From assembly GCA_051201585.1 (NCBI GenBank), contig CP179198.1, positions 1,054,001-1,118,000 on the forward strand: a DNA stretch of 64,000 bases, read 5' to 3'. The notes beneath the pieces were generated by a model that did not search any database, was not told the DNA's origin, and saw only the letters and a list, made by a program, of their open reading frames with translations. Shown here one piece after another: positions 1-8,746 of the stretch. Made by a program: the position numbers and the translations under genes. This DNA is from UBA868 sp016776875 (GTDB lineage: Bacteria > Pseudomonadota > Gammaproteobacteria > Arenicellales > UBA868). Within the stretch, counting starts at the first letter, position 1; each line of letters begins with the position of its first letter.

Positions 1-15
1 TCAGGCAAAATAGAG

Positions 16-726
16 TTGGGGCGAAGAAGGGCGGTTTGGGAGCTCCCAGCAGAGCTTGCTAATCTCCACCACAAGGTATCGATCGGTTCCAGCTGCTTTT
101 TGAAACTGGCGCCGAGACCCTCCAAGCACTGGGATGCTCGGCGGGCCGCAGAACTGGCGGTAGGGGCTGGGTTTACGCTGGATAAACCTTGTTTTTTTCG
201 ATCCCAAATTGCCTTTTTGAGCGTCACAAAAATTGAGAGCCTGCCAGATAGTGTCGGTCCAGACATGCAGACGTTGATGGTAGGACTCAATCCGAGCCCG
301 TACTCATCGGCAAGTCGGGTGCCTTATGGAAGGCCAGGAAATCGATTTTGGCCTGCGGCGCATCGCGCCGGCCTGATCTCAAAGGATCGGGATATTCATC
401 ATGCACTCGTTCATCACGGGATCGGGTTTACAGACCTCGTACGCCGGACGACTCGACGCGCTGAGGAGATCGATCCATCCGAGTTCCGCAGTGGTTTCGA
501 GCGGGTCAAAAGCTTGATTGAATGGTTAAACCCCAAGGTGGCCTGCTTCGTCGGTCTTTCAGGGTGGCGAATTGTTAGCAACCCCAAAGCCAAAGCTGGA
601 ATCCAGCCGGCGTCAATCGGATTAACGACTGTTTATGTCATGCCGCATCCGAGTGGTTTGAATGCCCATGCAAGCTTGAAAGACCTTATTGGGTATTTCT
701 CAAAGGTCAGGGAACTGAACGCATGA
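16..726 (+). CDS. mug: Mug/TDG-family G:T/U mismatch-specific DNA glycosylase
   Basis: Predicted DNA-repair enzyme that removes uracil or thymine mispaired with guanine. The two active-site motifs of family-2 uracil-DNA glycosylases are present: GLNPS at residues 90-94, followed by a glycine/arginine-rich stretch ending RPGNRFWP, and MPHPSGLNAH at 209-218. The catalytic core starts near residue 70, so the first ~65 residues are extra compared with the ~170-residue E. coli Mug. The listed start is a TTG and the frame stays open to the left edge of the window, so the true start could lie upstream or be internal. The last 155 residues are clearly Mug-like; the N-terminus is uncertain. No operon partner is evident. 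Confidence 0.85.
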   Translation: MGRRRAVWELPAELANLHHKVSIGSSCFLKLAPRPSKHWDARRAAELAVGAGFTLDKPCFFRSQIAFLSVTKIESLPDSVGPDMQTLMVGLNPSPYSSASRVPYGRPGNRFWPAAHRAGLISKDRDIHHALVHHGIGFTDLVRRTTRRAEEIDPSEFRSGFERVKSLIEWLNPKVACFVGLSGWRIVSNPKAKAGIQPASIGLTTVYVMPHPSGLNAHASLKDLIGYFSKVRELNA

Positions 727-770
727 TGGGACGTTAAAATTGCGTTCCCAAAATTAAACTGGGGTTTAAG

Positions 771-998
771 ATGATCGGCATTAAAACCTATAAGGCAAAA
801 CTTCTCCTAACGTTGACCTCTCCTGACGGTCAAGAATTCGACCAGGGAGTGGAACTCGTGATTGATGCCGACAGTAAGGAAGAGGCCGAAAGAATAGTGA
901 AAGATCTTGATGCCTCGGTGAAGTTGGATAGTATTGCGATTACGTCGATTCATCATGTGGGCACTAGAACGCGGGCAGCATTGAAGAAGTCTCATTAA
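771..998 (+). CDS. Small conserved-looking protein of unknown function (75 aa)
   Basis: I do not recognise this 75-residue protein. It begins with an ATG 44 bases after the Mug gene and reads as a compact alpha/beta protein: a beta-rich N-terminal half (KAKLLLTLTSPDG), a charged helix (DSKEEAERIVKDL), another strand (SIAITSIHHVG) and a basic tail. There is no signal peptide or membrane segment, so it should be cytoplasmic. Same-strand position between mug and a small lipoprotein gives no functional clue. The balanced composition and alternating secondary structure favour a real gene over a chance frame. Confidence 0.55.
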   Translation: MIGIKTYKAKLLLTLTSPDGQEFDQGVELVIDADSKEEAERIVKDLDASVKLDSIAITSIHHVGTRTRAALKKSH

Positions 999-1021
999 AT
1001 ACCTCGGGACCAAGGCTGACT

Positions 1022-1336
1022 ATGTTTATCCAATCACAATCAACTCGGAAAATAATTTCGCGCGTATTGACCGGGAGTTTGTTATTTTTTTCTATGCTGA
1101 TCTCGGGTTGTGCTGGATCTAAATCCTGTAACTGTGAGACCCCAAGAGTCTGTTGCAGAGGGTTAGTGCCTGAGTGTGCAGCGTGTGAAATGGGCGTGGA
1201 TTTGGAGGAATGGTTTAACCGGACATGCCCAAACGGGGAAAAGGATGCACACTACGGTGGTTGGGATGAAATTAATCAAAAATCAATTTGGATTTGCGAC
1301 AATAGCGAACGCCAGAAAATCGAGATTAGTGATTGA
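1022..1336 (+). CDS. Small cysteine-rich lipoprotein
   Basis: A 104-residue predicted lipoprotein: basic N-terminus, hydrophobic segment (about residues 14-26) and a lipobox LISGC with the lipidated cysteine at residue 30. Eight further cysteines follow (36, 38, 44, 45, 52, 55, 69, 92), including CNC, CC and CAAC clusters, unusual for so small a periplasmic domain and suggesting disulfides or metal binding. It starts 23 bases after the upstream small gene and its 3' end faces the sulfotransferase gene across 18 bases. Family and function are unknown to me. Confidence 0.65.
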   Translation: MFIQSQSTRKIISRVLTGSLLFFSMLISGCAGSKSCNCETPRVCCRGLVPECAACEMGVDLEEWFNRTCPNGEKDAHYGGWDEINQKSIWICDNSERQKIEISD

Positions 1337-1354
1337 TGGATGTGTTGTGAGCAT

Positions 1355-2485
1355 TTAGCATTTTCGCCCGTTCCAGTGATTCAGTACGGTAAGGCTGACG
1401 GCTTTCAAAGGTAAAGAGCGGCAGCTGGCTGGGAGCCTTTTACACCAGCTGAACGCTTGCCGGAATAATGAAAATTTTTGAAGCGCAACAAGTCTTTTGG
1501 TGATCGATTGAATAACCCTTGCGGTAAAGAATAATTTCTCGGTTCTTGATTGGGCTTTCCGAACAAATTGTTCATTACTGATAATCTTCGACGACTTTTG
1601 ACCTACAGCTAATTCCTCGCAGTCATGCTTGAGTGCACTCAAGTTTTGCCAGTGTCTCGGACTTTGTTCCCCATTCAGAATTCCAAGGGCATTTTGATAA
1701 AGAATATAGTCGGCAAGTTGAAGATTAAAAATCTTGAGTCGAAATTCCTCAGACGAGACAAGGTCGTTATCTAAAACGGGATGAGAACGGTTTTGGGCAG
1801 AACGCGGTGGAATAATTTGAACGTGATTATTTCCCCGATTCTCTGAAATGACGGCTTTGATAAAAGGATCAAGACCGGATTCAACGCTGAACCCATCCAA
1901 TTCGAGCAAGCGTGCATAGCATTGGGCCGAAAACAAATTAAAGTCATCGGCGCGTAATCGCCCACTATTCATAAGGGAGAGAGATCGGCATTGATTGTTC
2001 AGGAATGAACCAAAATACCGATCTAATACATTGGGAACGTTCTGTGGGCGATTTAATGCCTCAAGGCAGATGTGCATAAGAATACGGAATTGGTAAAGGG
2101 GCATTCGCGCAAGGGACAAGTAGGAGCCACATAATGTCTCCGCTTGCCAGTTGATTTGTGAAATGAGTTGATTGACCGGGTTGCGAAGTAGGACAAAATA
2201 TCTCGTATTTTCCTCAGGAGGGAAGATGCGGGTGAGCGTGTCGTAACGGACATGACCAGAGATCCATGTGGACCGGTTCGATAATTGATGCCTGATTTTG
2301 GTGTGTTGAATGCTGTCGGAAGAATCAATAAATCGCTGGATATGATCGATAACCGTTAGGTCGTTTGCACGGAGACAATTATTAAAAAAAGTGCCGGCGG
2401 TTCGCGGAATATGAATAAGAATGTTGTGGCCGATGATGTCTTCATGCGCGACCGGTCTGCGGTGAAAAATGTGGGACTTCTGCAT
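1355..2485 (-). CDS. Sulfotransferase-family protein
   Basis: Predicted PAPS-dependent sulfotransferase of the large heparan-sulfate-sulfotransferase-like clan. The 5'-phosphosulfate-binding loop is visible at residues 25-34 (HIPRTAGTFF) and the 3'-phosphate-binding region at about 96-109 (YFVLLRNPVNQLIS). No signal peptide or transmembrane helix is apparent at the N-terminus. The C-terminal ~100 residues are basic and not recognisable. The acceptor could be a glycan, lipid or small molecule; neighbours (lipoprotein, aminotransferase) do not help. No PAPS-synthesis gene is nearby. A weak ribosome-binding site leaves the start uncertain by a few codons. Confidence 0.75.
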   Translation of the reverse strand: MQKSHIFHRRPVAHEDIIGHNILIHIPRTAGTFFNNCLRANDLTVIDHIQRFIDSSDSIQHTKIRHQLSNRSTWISGHVRYDTLTRIFPPEENTRYFVLLRNPVNQLISQINWQAETLCGSYLSLARMPLYQFRILMHICLEALNRPQNVPNVLDRYFGSFLNNQCRSLSLMNSGRLRADDFNLFSAQCYARLLELDGFSVESGLDPFIKAVISENRGNNHVQIIPPRSAQNRSHPVLDNDLVSSEEFRLKIFNLQLADYILYQNALGILNGEQSPRHWQNLSALKHDCEELAVGQKSSKIISNEQFVRKAQSRTEKLFFTARVIQSITKRLVALQKFSLFRQAFSWCKRLPASCRSLPLKAVSLTVLNHWNGRKC

Positions 2486-2587
2486 AAATATCGGACCAAG
2501 AACCCTGCTGCATTAAATCAACAATATTTTGGATATCGTAAGCGCATGATTACTCAGAAAAGGCTTCGAGTCTCGCTAAAAATGAGT

Positions 2588-3766
2588 TTAACTGGCCGCT
2601 AGGAACTCTATTGCAGCTTGCGCGCCACCTCTTTTGTGCGGAATTTGGGCAAGTTTTAATCCTATCTCAACTCCCCCTAGCGTGCCGATGAGAGATAGTT
2701 CATTAAAATCACCGAGGTGCCCGATTCGAAACACTTTCCCTGACAATTGACCAAGACCATTGCCTAAAGACATATTGAAGTTGTCTAATATTATCTTTCT
2801 AAGTTGATCTGCGTCATGGCCATCCGGGACGAGGACGGCCGTCAAAGAGTTACTGTACCGATCTGCGTTTTGACAAAGGATCTCAAGCCCCCATGCCCGC
2901 ACCGCGCATCGAGTAGCTTCGGCCAACCGCAGATGACGCGAGAACACATTCTCTAAACCTTCTTCAAGAAGCATATCGAGCGCTGTCTTTAGGCCATAAA
3001 GTAGGTTGGTCGACGGGGTGTAAGGAAACTGCCCCTCCTTGTTAGACGCCAGGATGTCATCCCAGCCCCAATAGGCGTTAGGAAGCGTCGATTGCTTTGA
3101 CGCTTGAAGCGCTTTAGCGCTAATGGCATTGAAGCTTAAGCCGGGCGGCAGCATTAAACCTTTTTGAGATCCGGCAACGGTGACATCGACACCCCATTCG
3201 TCATGACGGTAATCGAGCGAGGCGAGAGAGGAGATAGTATCCACCATGAGCAGTGCAGGATGGTTGGTCTGATTGATCGCTGCTCGGATCGCTTTGATAT
3301 CTGAAACCACGCCGGTTGATGTTTCGTTATGCACAACACAGACCGCTTTAATAAGATGATCGCCATCTTTTTCGAGGCGGGTTTTAATTGCATCCGGATC
3401 AGCCCCCTGACGCCAGTCCGTGGGAATAATTTCTGCGTTAAGTTGAATTTTGTTTGCAAGACGGCCCCAAACTTTTGCAAAATGACCTGTTTCGCACATC
3501 AGGATCTTATCTGCTGGAGAAAGACAATTTACAAGCGCGGCCTCCCATGCGCCAGTTCCGGAGGCTGGAAAAATAATAACCGGACCCTGTGTTTGGAATA
3601 CCCGAGGCAGTTTGTCAAGAATATCGAAAGTCAGTGCGGCAAATTCAGGCCCACGATGGTCAATTGTTGGCGCGTTAATTGCGCGTAGAATCAAATCTGG
3701 AACATTTGTCGGTCCGGGGATTTGGAGAAAGTGACGTCCGCTCATTGCCGTGCGATTGGTAAACAT
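2588..3766 (-). CDS. Class V aminotransferase, serine--glyoxylate transaminase type
   Basis: Fold-type I PLP enzyme of class V, closest in my reading to serine-glyoxylate/alanine-glyoxylate aminotransferases that convert glyoxylate to glycine. N-terminal FLQIPGPTNVP, HRGPEF and the glycine-rich PASGTGAWEA are family signatures; HNETSTG lies at 146-152, the PLP-ring aspartate at 176 (MVDTIS) and the Schiff-base lysine at 202 (AGSQKGLMLPPG). At 392 residues it has normal family length. An internal ATG eight codons in (MSGRHFLQIPG) is an equally good start. It is divergent from the adjacent glycolate/2-hydroxyacid-type dehydrogenase, a pairing consistent with glycolate/glyoxylate/glycine metabolism and with sarcosine oxidase further along. 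Confidence 0.88.
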   Translation of the reverse strand: MFTNRTAMSGRHFLQIPGPTNVPDLILRAINAPTIDHRGPEFAALTFDILDKLPRVFQTQGPVIIFPASGTGAWEAALVNCLSPADKILMCETGHFAKVWGRLANKIQLNAEIIPTDWRQGADPDAIKTRLEKDGDHLIKAVCVVHNETSTGVVSDIKAIRAAINQTNHPALLMVDTISSLASLDYRHDEWGVDVTVAGSQKGLMLPPGLSFNAISAKALQASKQSTLPNAYWGWDDILASNKEGQFPYTPSTNLLYGLKTALDMLLEEGLENVFSRHLRLAEATRCAVRAWGLEILCQNADRYSNSLTAVLVPDGHDADQLRKIILDNFNMSLGNGLGQLSGKVFRIGHLGDFNELSLIGTLGGVEIGLKLAQIPHKRGGAQAAIEFLAAS

Positions 3767-3839
3767 AACGAAGCGTTGATTGTATCCTTCCTAGCGTTAA
3801 AGAAAATACAAATTACTAAGGTATATCAAGGAAAACCTC

Positions 3840-6740
3840 TTGGCAGCGAATCCAAAATTTGAAGCTTTTAGCGAATCTGAATTTGCGCAGCGGTTACGGT
3901 CGGGACTTGAGGGAGAGGTTTATTTCGATTCGTTCTCAAGGGGGCGATATTCCACAGATGCTTCGATTTACCAAATCGCGCCCATCGGCGTTGTTATTCC
4001 ACGACGTTGGCAGGATGTGGTTTGTGCGTTACAAATTGCGAAAGAAGCCGGAGTGCCGGTTCTGCCCCGCGGGGCTGGAACCTCTCAATGCGGTCAGACG
4101 GTCGCAGAGGCTCTGGTTATTGATAACACCGCTTATCTGAGTCGGTTGATTGATATTGATCGGGAGAATCAAACGGCCATCGTCGAGCCCGGGATGGTGC
4201 TCGATCATTTAAATCGTGCGCTTGCCAAAGAGGGTCTAATGTTTCCGGTGGATGTATCAACAGGCAGTCGTGCAACGATCGGCGGGATGACCGGTAATAA
4301 TAGTTGCGGCGCTCGTTCGATTCGTTATGGCACCATGCGGGATAATGTGCGCGCACTGGAGGCAATTTTCATTGACGGTAGCCGCCACCACTTTGGCCCG
4401 TTGACTCGTGATAATGAATCCAACCGATTTAATCGACAACTATTCGATATCGGCGATAAATATGCCGAGGAGGCAGCGCGGCGCTTTCCAGATGTGCAGC
4501 GTCGGGTAGGGGGATACAATATTGACGCCCTTGCTCGAACGTCGAACGGCATCACCAATCTAGCCCATCTTCTGGTTGGCTCTGAGGGCACGCTTGCTTA
4601 CTCCGAGCGTATTCAGCTTCACCTATCTAACATTCCGGTTCATAAAGTGCTCGGGGTTTGTCATTTTCCGACTTTTTATGCCGCGATGGATTCGGCTCAA
4701 CATATTGTCAAATTAGGTCCGAGTGCCGTCGAGCTGGTTGATCGCACGATGATTGAGTTGGCGCGTGACATACCCATGTTTCGGGATGTAATTGGTCAGA
4801 TCGTTGTTGGTCAACCTGACGCTTTATTGCTCGTCGAGTTCTCGGGCGATGATCTTGACACCCAGGTGCAAGGCTTGAAGCAATTGCAAGAACTGATGGG
4901 TGATCTTGGGTTTTCGGGTGGTGTCACTGAAGCACTTAATCCAGGATTTCAAAAAGAGATCTGGGAGGTGCGTAAATCAGGTCTGAATATCATGATGTCG
5001 ATGAGAGGCGATGGCAAGCCGGTATCTTTCATCGAAGATTGCGCTGTGCGTCTTGAAGATCTTGCAGAGTACACCCGAAGGTTGACCGAGATCTTTTCAA
5101 AATACGATACCTCTGGAACCTGGTATGCGCATGCATCTGTAGGCTGCTTACACGTTCGACCGATTCTGAATGTAAAGCAGGATATCGACGTTATTAAAAT
5201 GCGAGCGATTGCCGAGGAAGCATTTGAAATGGTGCGTGAATATAAGGGATCGCATTCCGGTGAACATGGAGATGGACTGGTTCGCTCGGAGTTTCATGAG
5301 GCGATGTTCGGTAAAAAGATGATCGCCGCCTTTACCGATGTCAAAACTCTGTTTGATCCAAGTGGCCTTCTTAATCCCGGGAAGATCGTAAGACCCTCAA
5401 AGATGGATGATCGGAGTCTGTTTCGCTATAAACCGGGTTACAAGACACAGCGCCTGGAAAACGGGCTGGACTGGTCAGCCTGGGGTGGATTTGGCGGCGC
5501 AGTTGAGATGTGCAATAACAATGGAGCCTGTCGAAAATTTGATTCAGCTGTGATGTGTCCGTCTTATCGAGTAACGCGGGAAGAGAAGCATTTAACGCGA
5601 GGTCGTGCGAACAGTTTGCGTCTTGCTATCTCCGGTCAGCTTGGCCCATCCGGTTTTACAGATCCTGAACTTTACGACTCAATGAAACTTTGCGTTGGAT
5701 GTAAAGGATGTAAGCGCGAGTGTCCAACGGGTGTGGACATGGCGAAGATGAAAATTGAATTTTTACATCACTACCACCAACGTCATAACCGTTCGTTACG
5801 AGACCATTTAATATCAAGCCTGCCAAAGTACGCGCCGGTCCTCAGTCGATTTTCTACCTTAGCAAATAGTTTCGGGACTAGCCCGCTTGCGAGAGTGCTC
5901 GCTGATAAAATTTTGGGTCTAAGCGCCAAACGATCGTTGCCGATTTGGCACAAAGCCTCAAGACAGGGGCGGGAGCTCTGCGTCGGGTCAGGCGATTCAG
6001 GCGAGGTGGTGCTTTTTGCAGATACCTTTAATCGCTATTTTGAGCCCGATAACTTGAGCGCAGCTATTCAGGTCCTAACGGCTGCAGGCTTTAGAGTGCA
6101 TCAACCTGTTGCAGTCGACGGCGAGGCTCGGCCTTTATGCTGCGGGCGAACTTATCTTTCGACCGGCATGGTTGATAAAGCTCGGGCAGAAGCAAATCGG
6201 ACGATAGAAGCCTTTAAGCCTTACCTACACAAGAAAATTCCAATTCTTGGACTGGAGCCTTCATGTCTTTTCACTTTCAAAGATGAATTTCTGAGCCTCA
6301 TCGACGATGATTCAGCACCTGTTTTGGCTAAAAGCGCAATGCTTTTAGAAGAATTTTTGGCGGGGGATGGATTGCAAGGCTTCTCAAGGCTCAAGTTTCG
6401 GCATACGCCAGAAAGGATAGCTTGGGTCCATGGCCATTGCCATCAAAAAGCGTTCAGCAGTATGGACGCCGTCGAGCAAATACTTCAGCAGGTCCCGGAC
6501 CTGACGACCAAAATGATCTCTTCTGGATGTTGCGGTATGGCCGGAGCCTTTGGATATCAATCGGAGACCCATGACGCCTCGATGGCGATGGCGCAACTTG
6601 ACCTAGTCCCTGCGCTTGAAGCGGTGGATCGGGATGATTGGCTTCTCGCTGATGGTTTCAGCTGTCGCCATCAAATCAGTGAGGTGACTCACAAATCGCC
6701 TCGTCATGTTGTGCAATTTCTCGCACGATCGCTTCAGTGA
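3840..6740 (+). CDS. GlcD/GlpC-type fusion: FAD-linked oxidase plus Fe-S oxidoreductase
   Basis: A 966-residue two-part dehydrogenase of the YdiJ/D-2-hydroxyacid type. The N-terminal half is a PCMH-type FAD-binding domain (PRGAGTSQCGQTV, then NNSCGARSIRYGTM and GSEGTLAY) with a C-terminal FAD-oxidase cap. The second half has a cysteine-rich ferredoxin-like region (CVGCKGCKRECPTGVDM) and a GlpC-like part with LEPSC, HGHCHQKA and SGCCGMAGAFGY. Such fusions oxidise D-2-hydroxyacids (D-lactate, D-2-hydroxyglutarate or glycolate-like substrates) and pass electrons to the respiratory chain. The start is a TTG preceded by a purine-rich AAGGA. It is divergent from the aminotransferase. The substrate cannot be told from sequence. 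Confidence 0.88.
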   Translation: MAANPKFEAFSESEFAQRLRSGLEGEVYFDSFSRGRYSTDASIYQIAPIGVVIPRRWQDVVCALQIAKEAGVPVLPRGAGTSQCGQTVAEALVIDNTAYLSRLIDIDRENQTAIVEPGMVLDHLNRALAKEGLMFPVDVSTGSRATIGGMTGNNSCGARSIRYGTMRDNVRALEAIFIDGSRHHFGPLTRDNESNRFNRQLFDIGDKYAEEAARRFPDVQRRVGGYNIDALARTSNGITNLAHLLVGSEGTLAYSERIQLHLSNIPVHKVLGVCHFPTFYAAMDSAQHIVKLGPSAVELVDRTMIELARDIPMFRDVIGQIVVGQPDALLLVEFSGDDLDTQVQGLKQLQELMGDLGFSGGVTEALNPGFQKEIWEVRKSGLNIMMSMRGDGKPVSFIEDCAVRLEDLAEYTRRLTEIFSKYDTSGTWYAHASVGCLHVRPILNVKQDIDVIKMRAIAEEAFEMVREYKGSHSGEHGDGLVRSEFHEAMFGKKMIAAFTDVKTLFDPSGLLNPGKIVRPSKMDDRSLFRYKPGYKTQRLENGLDWSAWGGFGGAVEMCNNNGACRKFDSAVMCPSYRVTREEKHLTRGRANSLRLAISGQLGPSGFTDPELYDSMKLCVGCKGCKRECPTGVDMAKMKIEFLHHYHQRHNRSLRDHLISSLPKYAPVLSRFSTLANSFGTSPLARVLADKILGLSAKRSLPIWHKASRQGRELCVGSGDSGEVVLFADTFNRYFEPDNLSAAIQVLTAAGFRVHQPVAVDGEARPLCCGRTYLSTGMVDKARAEANRTIEAFKPYLHKKIPILGLEPSCLFTFKDEFLSLIDDDSAPVLAKSAMLLEEFLAGDGLQGFSRLKFRHTPERIAWVHGHCHQKAFSSMDAVEQILQQVPDLTTKMISSGCCGMAGAFGYQSETHDASMAMAQLDLVPALEAVDRDDWLLADGFSCRHQISEVTHKSPRHVVQFLARSLQ

Positions 6741-6768
6741 GTTTGTTTCCTATAAGAAGAGTATATGA

Positions 6769-7524
6769 ATGACGTTTGCTGACTGGTTTATTGTCTGCTG
6801 GTGCGGCGTCGCCCTGTTTTTTGGCGGACTCATCAAAGGAGCGTTGGGGGTAGGGACGCCCTTGCTTACGGTGCCCTTAATGGCTTTAGTGTTACCACCA
6901 CAGATGGCCGTTGTCCTGATGGCGGTGCCCGTGGTTGTTGCGAATCTTTGGCAAGCTTTTAAAGCAGAACAAATTCGGTCAGCGGTTTCACGTTTTTGGC
7001 CGCCTTTTCTGACTATTTTAATCGGCACGTATTTTGGCGTTGCAATTCTTGCTGATATTGATGATCGATCCCTTTTTATTATTGTTGGGGTGATTGTAAT
7101 ATCAGCGGCATTTTTTCAAGGCTCCTCATTTAAATTTCATTTGACACCGGCGTTTGAAAAGCCGGCGGGGTTTATATTTGGAGCGGCGAGCGGCCTAATC
7201 GGAGGCCTTTCCTCTTTATTCGGGCCGATGCTTATTATTTATCTGCTATCGATTCCTGATCTTGGGAAAGAGCGGTTTGTTGCGTCGATAAGCTTTCTAT
7301 ATATTGCCTGCGTTTTGCCTTGGGCGGTAATGCTGGTGCTTTTTGGTGTTCTTGACCAAAGAATGGCATTTTTATCCACATTGTCGGTGGTTCCGGTCAT
7401 GGTAGGTCTGGTCAGTGGGGAAAGGCTCAGGGAGCGAATGAGTGACGAGCGCTTTCAGCGATTTATTCTCCTCATATTGCTGATATCCGGATTTACGATG
7501 CTTTGGCGGGCGTTTTCGGGGTAG
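6769..7524 (+). CDS. TauE/SafE-family sulfite/sulfonate-type exporter
   Basis: Polytopic inner-membrane protein of 251 residues with about eight hydrophobic segments and the repeated glycine-rich hairpins of the TauE/SafE family: GALGVGTPLLTVPLM near the N-terminus and GLIGGLSSLFGPMLIIYLL in the second half. The family exports small anions such as sulfite, sulfoacetate or other organosulfur products. It starts 28 bases after the FAD/Fe-S dehydrogenase gene on the same strand, so the two may be co-transcribed, and it precedes a tripartite tricarboxylate transporter. Substrate is undetermined. Confidence 0.85.
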   Translation: MTFADWFIVCWCGVALFFGGLIKGALGVGTPLLTVPLMALVLPPQMAVVLMAVPVVVANLWQAFKAEQIRSAVSRFWPPFLTILIGTYFGVAILADIDDRSLFIIVGVIVISAAFFQGSSFKFHLTPAFEKPAGFIFGAASGLIGGLSSLFGPMLIIYLLSIPDLGKERFVASISFLYIACVLPWAVMLVLFGVLDQRMAFLSTLSVVPVMVGLVSGERLRERMSDERFQRFILLILLISGFTMLWRAFSG

Positions 7525-7618
7525 GCAGGCGGAATGCTTTGACACCTATAAGGGGCTGGGATACTATTTTTTCTGGTCTCAATAAAAAAGTCTGAATTAA
7601 CAAAGAGGAGGAGGAGAT

Positions 7619-8647
7619 ATGGGAAGTAATAAGTTTCTGATGACAGCAGGGTCAATGTTGGCAGCCACGATCTTTTCTGCGAGTAGTGCCTACGCAGCTT
7701 GCGCAACTGATGGACTGCCGGGCACCATGGCAAAACCGGGTGGTTTTCCAGAGCGGTCGCTTGCCATGATTGTTCCTTACGGACCTGCCGGTGGTTCAGG
7801 ACAGGTTGCACAGGCAATGGCCCAAGCGGTAACTGAATTAACGGGAGTGTCGATCAATCGAGATCATAAGCCGGGCGGCTCCGGCACAGTGGGCATGACG
7901 GCTTACTTGGCAATGCCAACGGATGGATACACTGTTTTAGAGCACATTGATGATGCATCCAGCGCGCATGCGCTTGATTCCGGTCGTCCGAATCCCGCAG
8001 AGGATCTGATTCCGCTCGTGATTTCTCAGATTACATTTTCCCAGATCTACATCCGCACCAACGAAGATCGCTTCACCGATTGGGATTCGTTTGTAAGCTG
8101 GGTGAAAGCTCAGGATGGAAAAGCAACGATTGCTAACGTTTCAAAAGAGGGCTCGATGGAGCGCATCAATATGAAGTACCTGACTGATGCGACCGGAATG
8201 AAAATTCAGCAGATCTCATTTGATAAAGGCGCCCCACGGTATGGCGCGTTAGCAGGTGGACAGGTTGATGCATTGTTTGAGCAGCCAGGTGATGTCCGGA
8301 AATTCCTAGATTCGGGAACTTTCCGCCCAATCCTTACGCTTTTGCACTCTCGACCGGGTGTTTTTGCTGATGTGCCCAGCTTGAAAGATGCGGGCTTTGA
8401 TTTTGAACCCTTGCTTCGTTTTAGAGGATTTTACGTTCATAAAGATGCCCCGGCAGACCGCGTGGAGTGGTTGCAATGGGCATTCCAGAAAGGTTTCTGT
8501 GAGCCGAGTTATCAAGCATTCAATGAGAAGAAGTTCATGAATCTTATTGAAAGCTACAGGGATACCGCTGGCGCGAAGGAACTGATTACAGGGACGATTG
8601 CCCAATATCGTCAGGTCTATAAAGAGCTTGGCTTAGAAGTTAAGTAG
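7619..8647 (+). CDS. Tripartite tricarboxylate transporter substrate-binding protein (TctC/Bug family)
   Basis: Periplasmic binding protein of 342 residues with a signal peptide (about residues 1-27, ending SAYA before ACATDG). Family landmarks include the N-terminal IVPYGPAGGSGQVAQAMA loop, the NRDHKPGGSGTVG segment and the ALAGGQVDALF stretch. The RBS upstream is an unusually strong run of AGG repeats immediately 5' of the ATG, fitting a protein needed in excess over its membrane partners. The hairpin that follows the gene supports the same reading. Ligand is unknown; Bug-family proteins bind carboxylates. Confidence 0.9.
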   Translation: MGSNKFLMTAGSMLAATIFSASSAYAACATDGLPGTMAKPGGFPERSLAMIVPYGPAGGSGQVAQAMAQAVTELTGVSINRDHKPGGSGTVGMTAYLAMPTDGYTVLEHIDDASSAHALDSGRPNPAEDLIPLVISQITFSQIYIRTNEDRFTDWDSFVSWVKAQDGKATIANVSKEGSMERINMKYLTDATGMKIQQISFDKGAPRYGALAGGQVDALFEQPGDVRKFLDSGTFRPILTLLHSRPGVFADVPSLKDAGFDFEPLLRFRGFYVHKDAPADRVEWLQWAFQKGFCEPSYQAFNEKKFMNLIESYRDTAGAKELITGTIAQYRQVYKELGLEVK

Positions 8648-8678
8648 ATCTACGATTGATCATCGGTTTTGGAGAGTG

Positions 8679-8714
8679 GGCCGGGTGCAGGTTTCTGCAT
8701 CCGGCCGTTTTCTG
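8679..8714 (+). terminator. Intra-operonic hairpin/attenuator between binding-protein and membrane-subunit genes
   Basis: A 12-bp stem (8679-8690 with 8695-8706, one G-T wobble) with a GTTT loop, followed by GTTTTCTG. It lies between the stop codon of the binding-protein gene and the ATG of the TctB gene, so read-through would be partial. It argues against the longer TctB reading frame that would place its start inside or before the hairpin. Confidence 0.7.
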
Positions 8715-8746
8715 TATCGTTAAAAATCTTTAAGCGACGAATAAAG

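Noticed and set aside
8669..8746. TTG start for the TctB subunit at 8669
   Set aside because: The extra 26 codons run through the attenuator hairpin and do not resemble the family.
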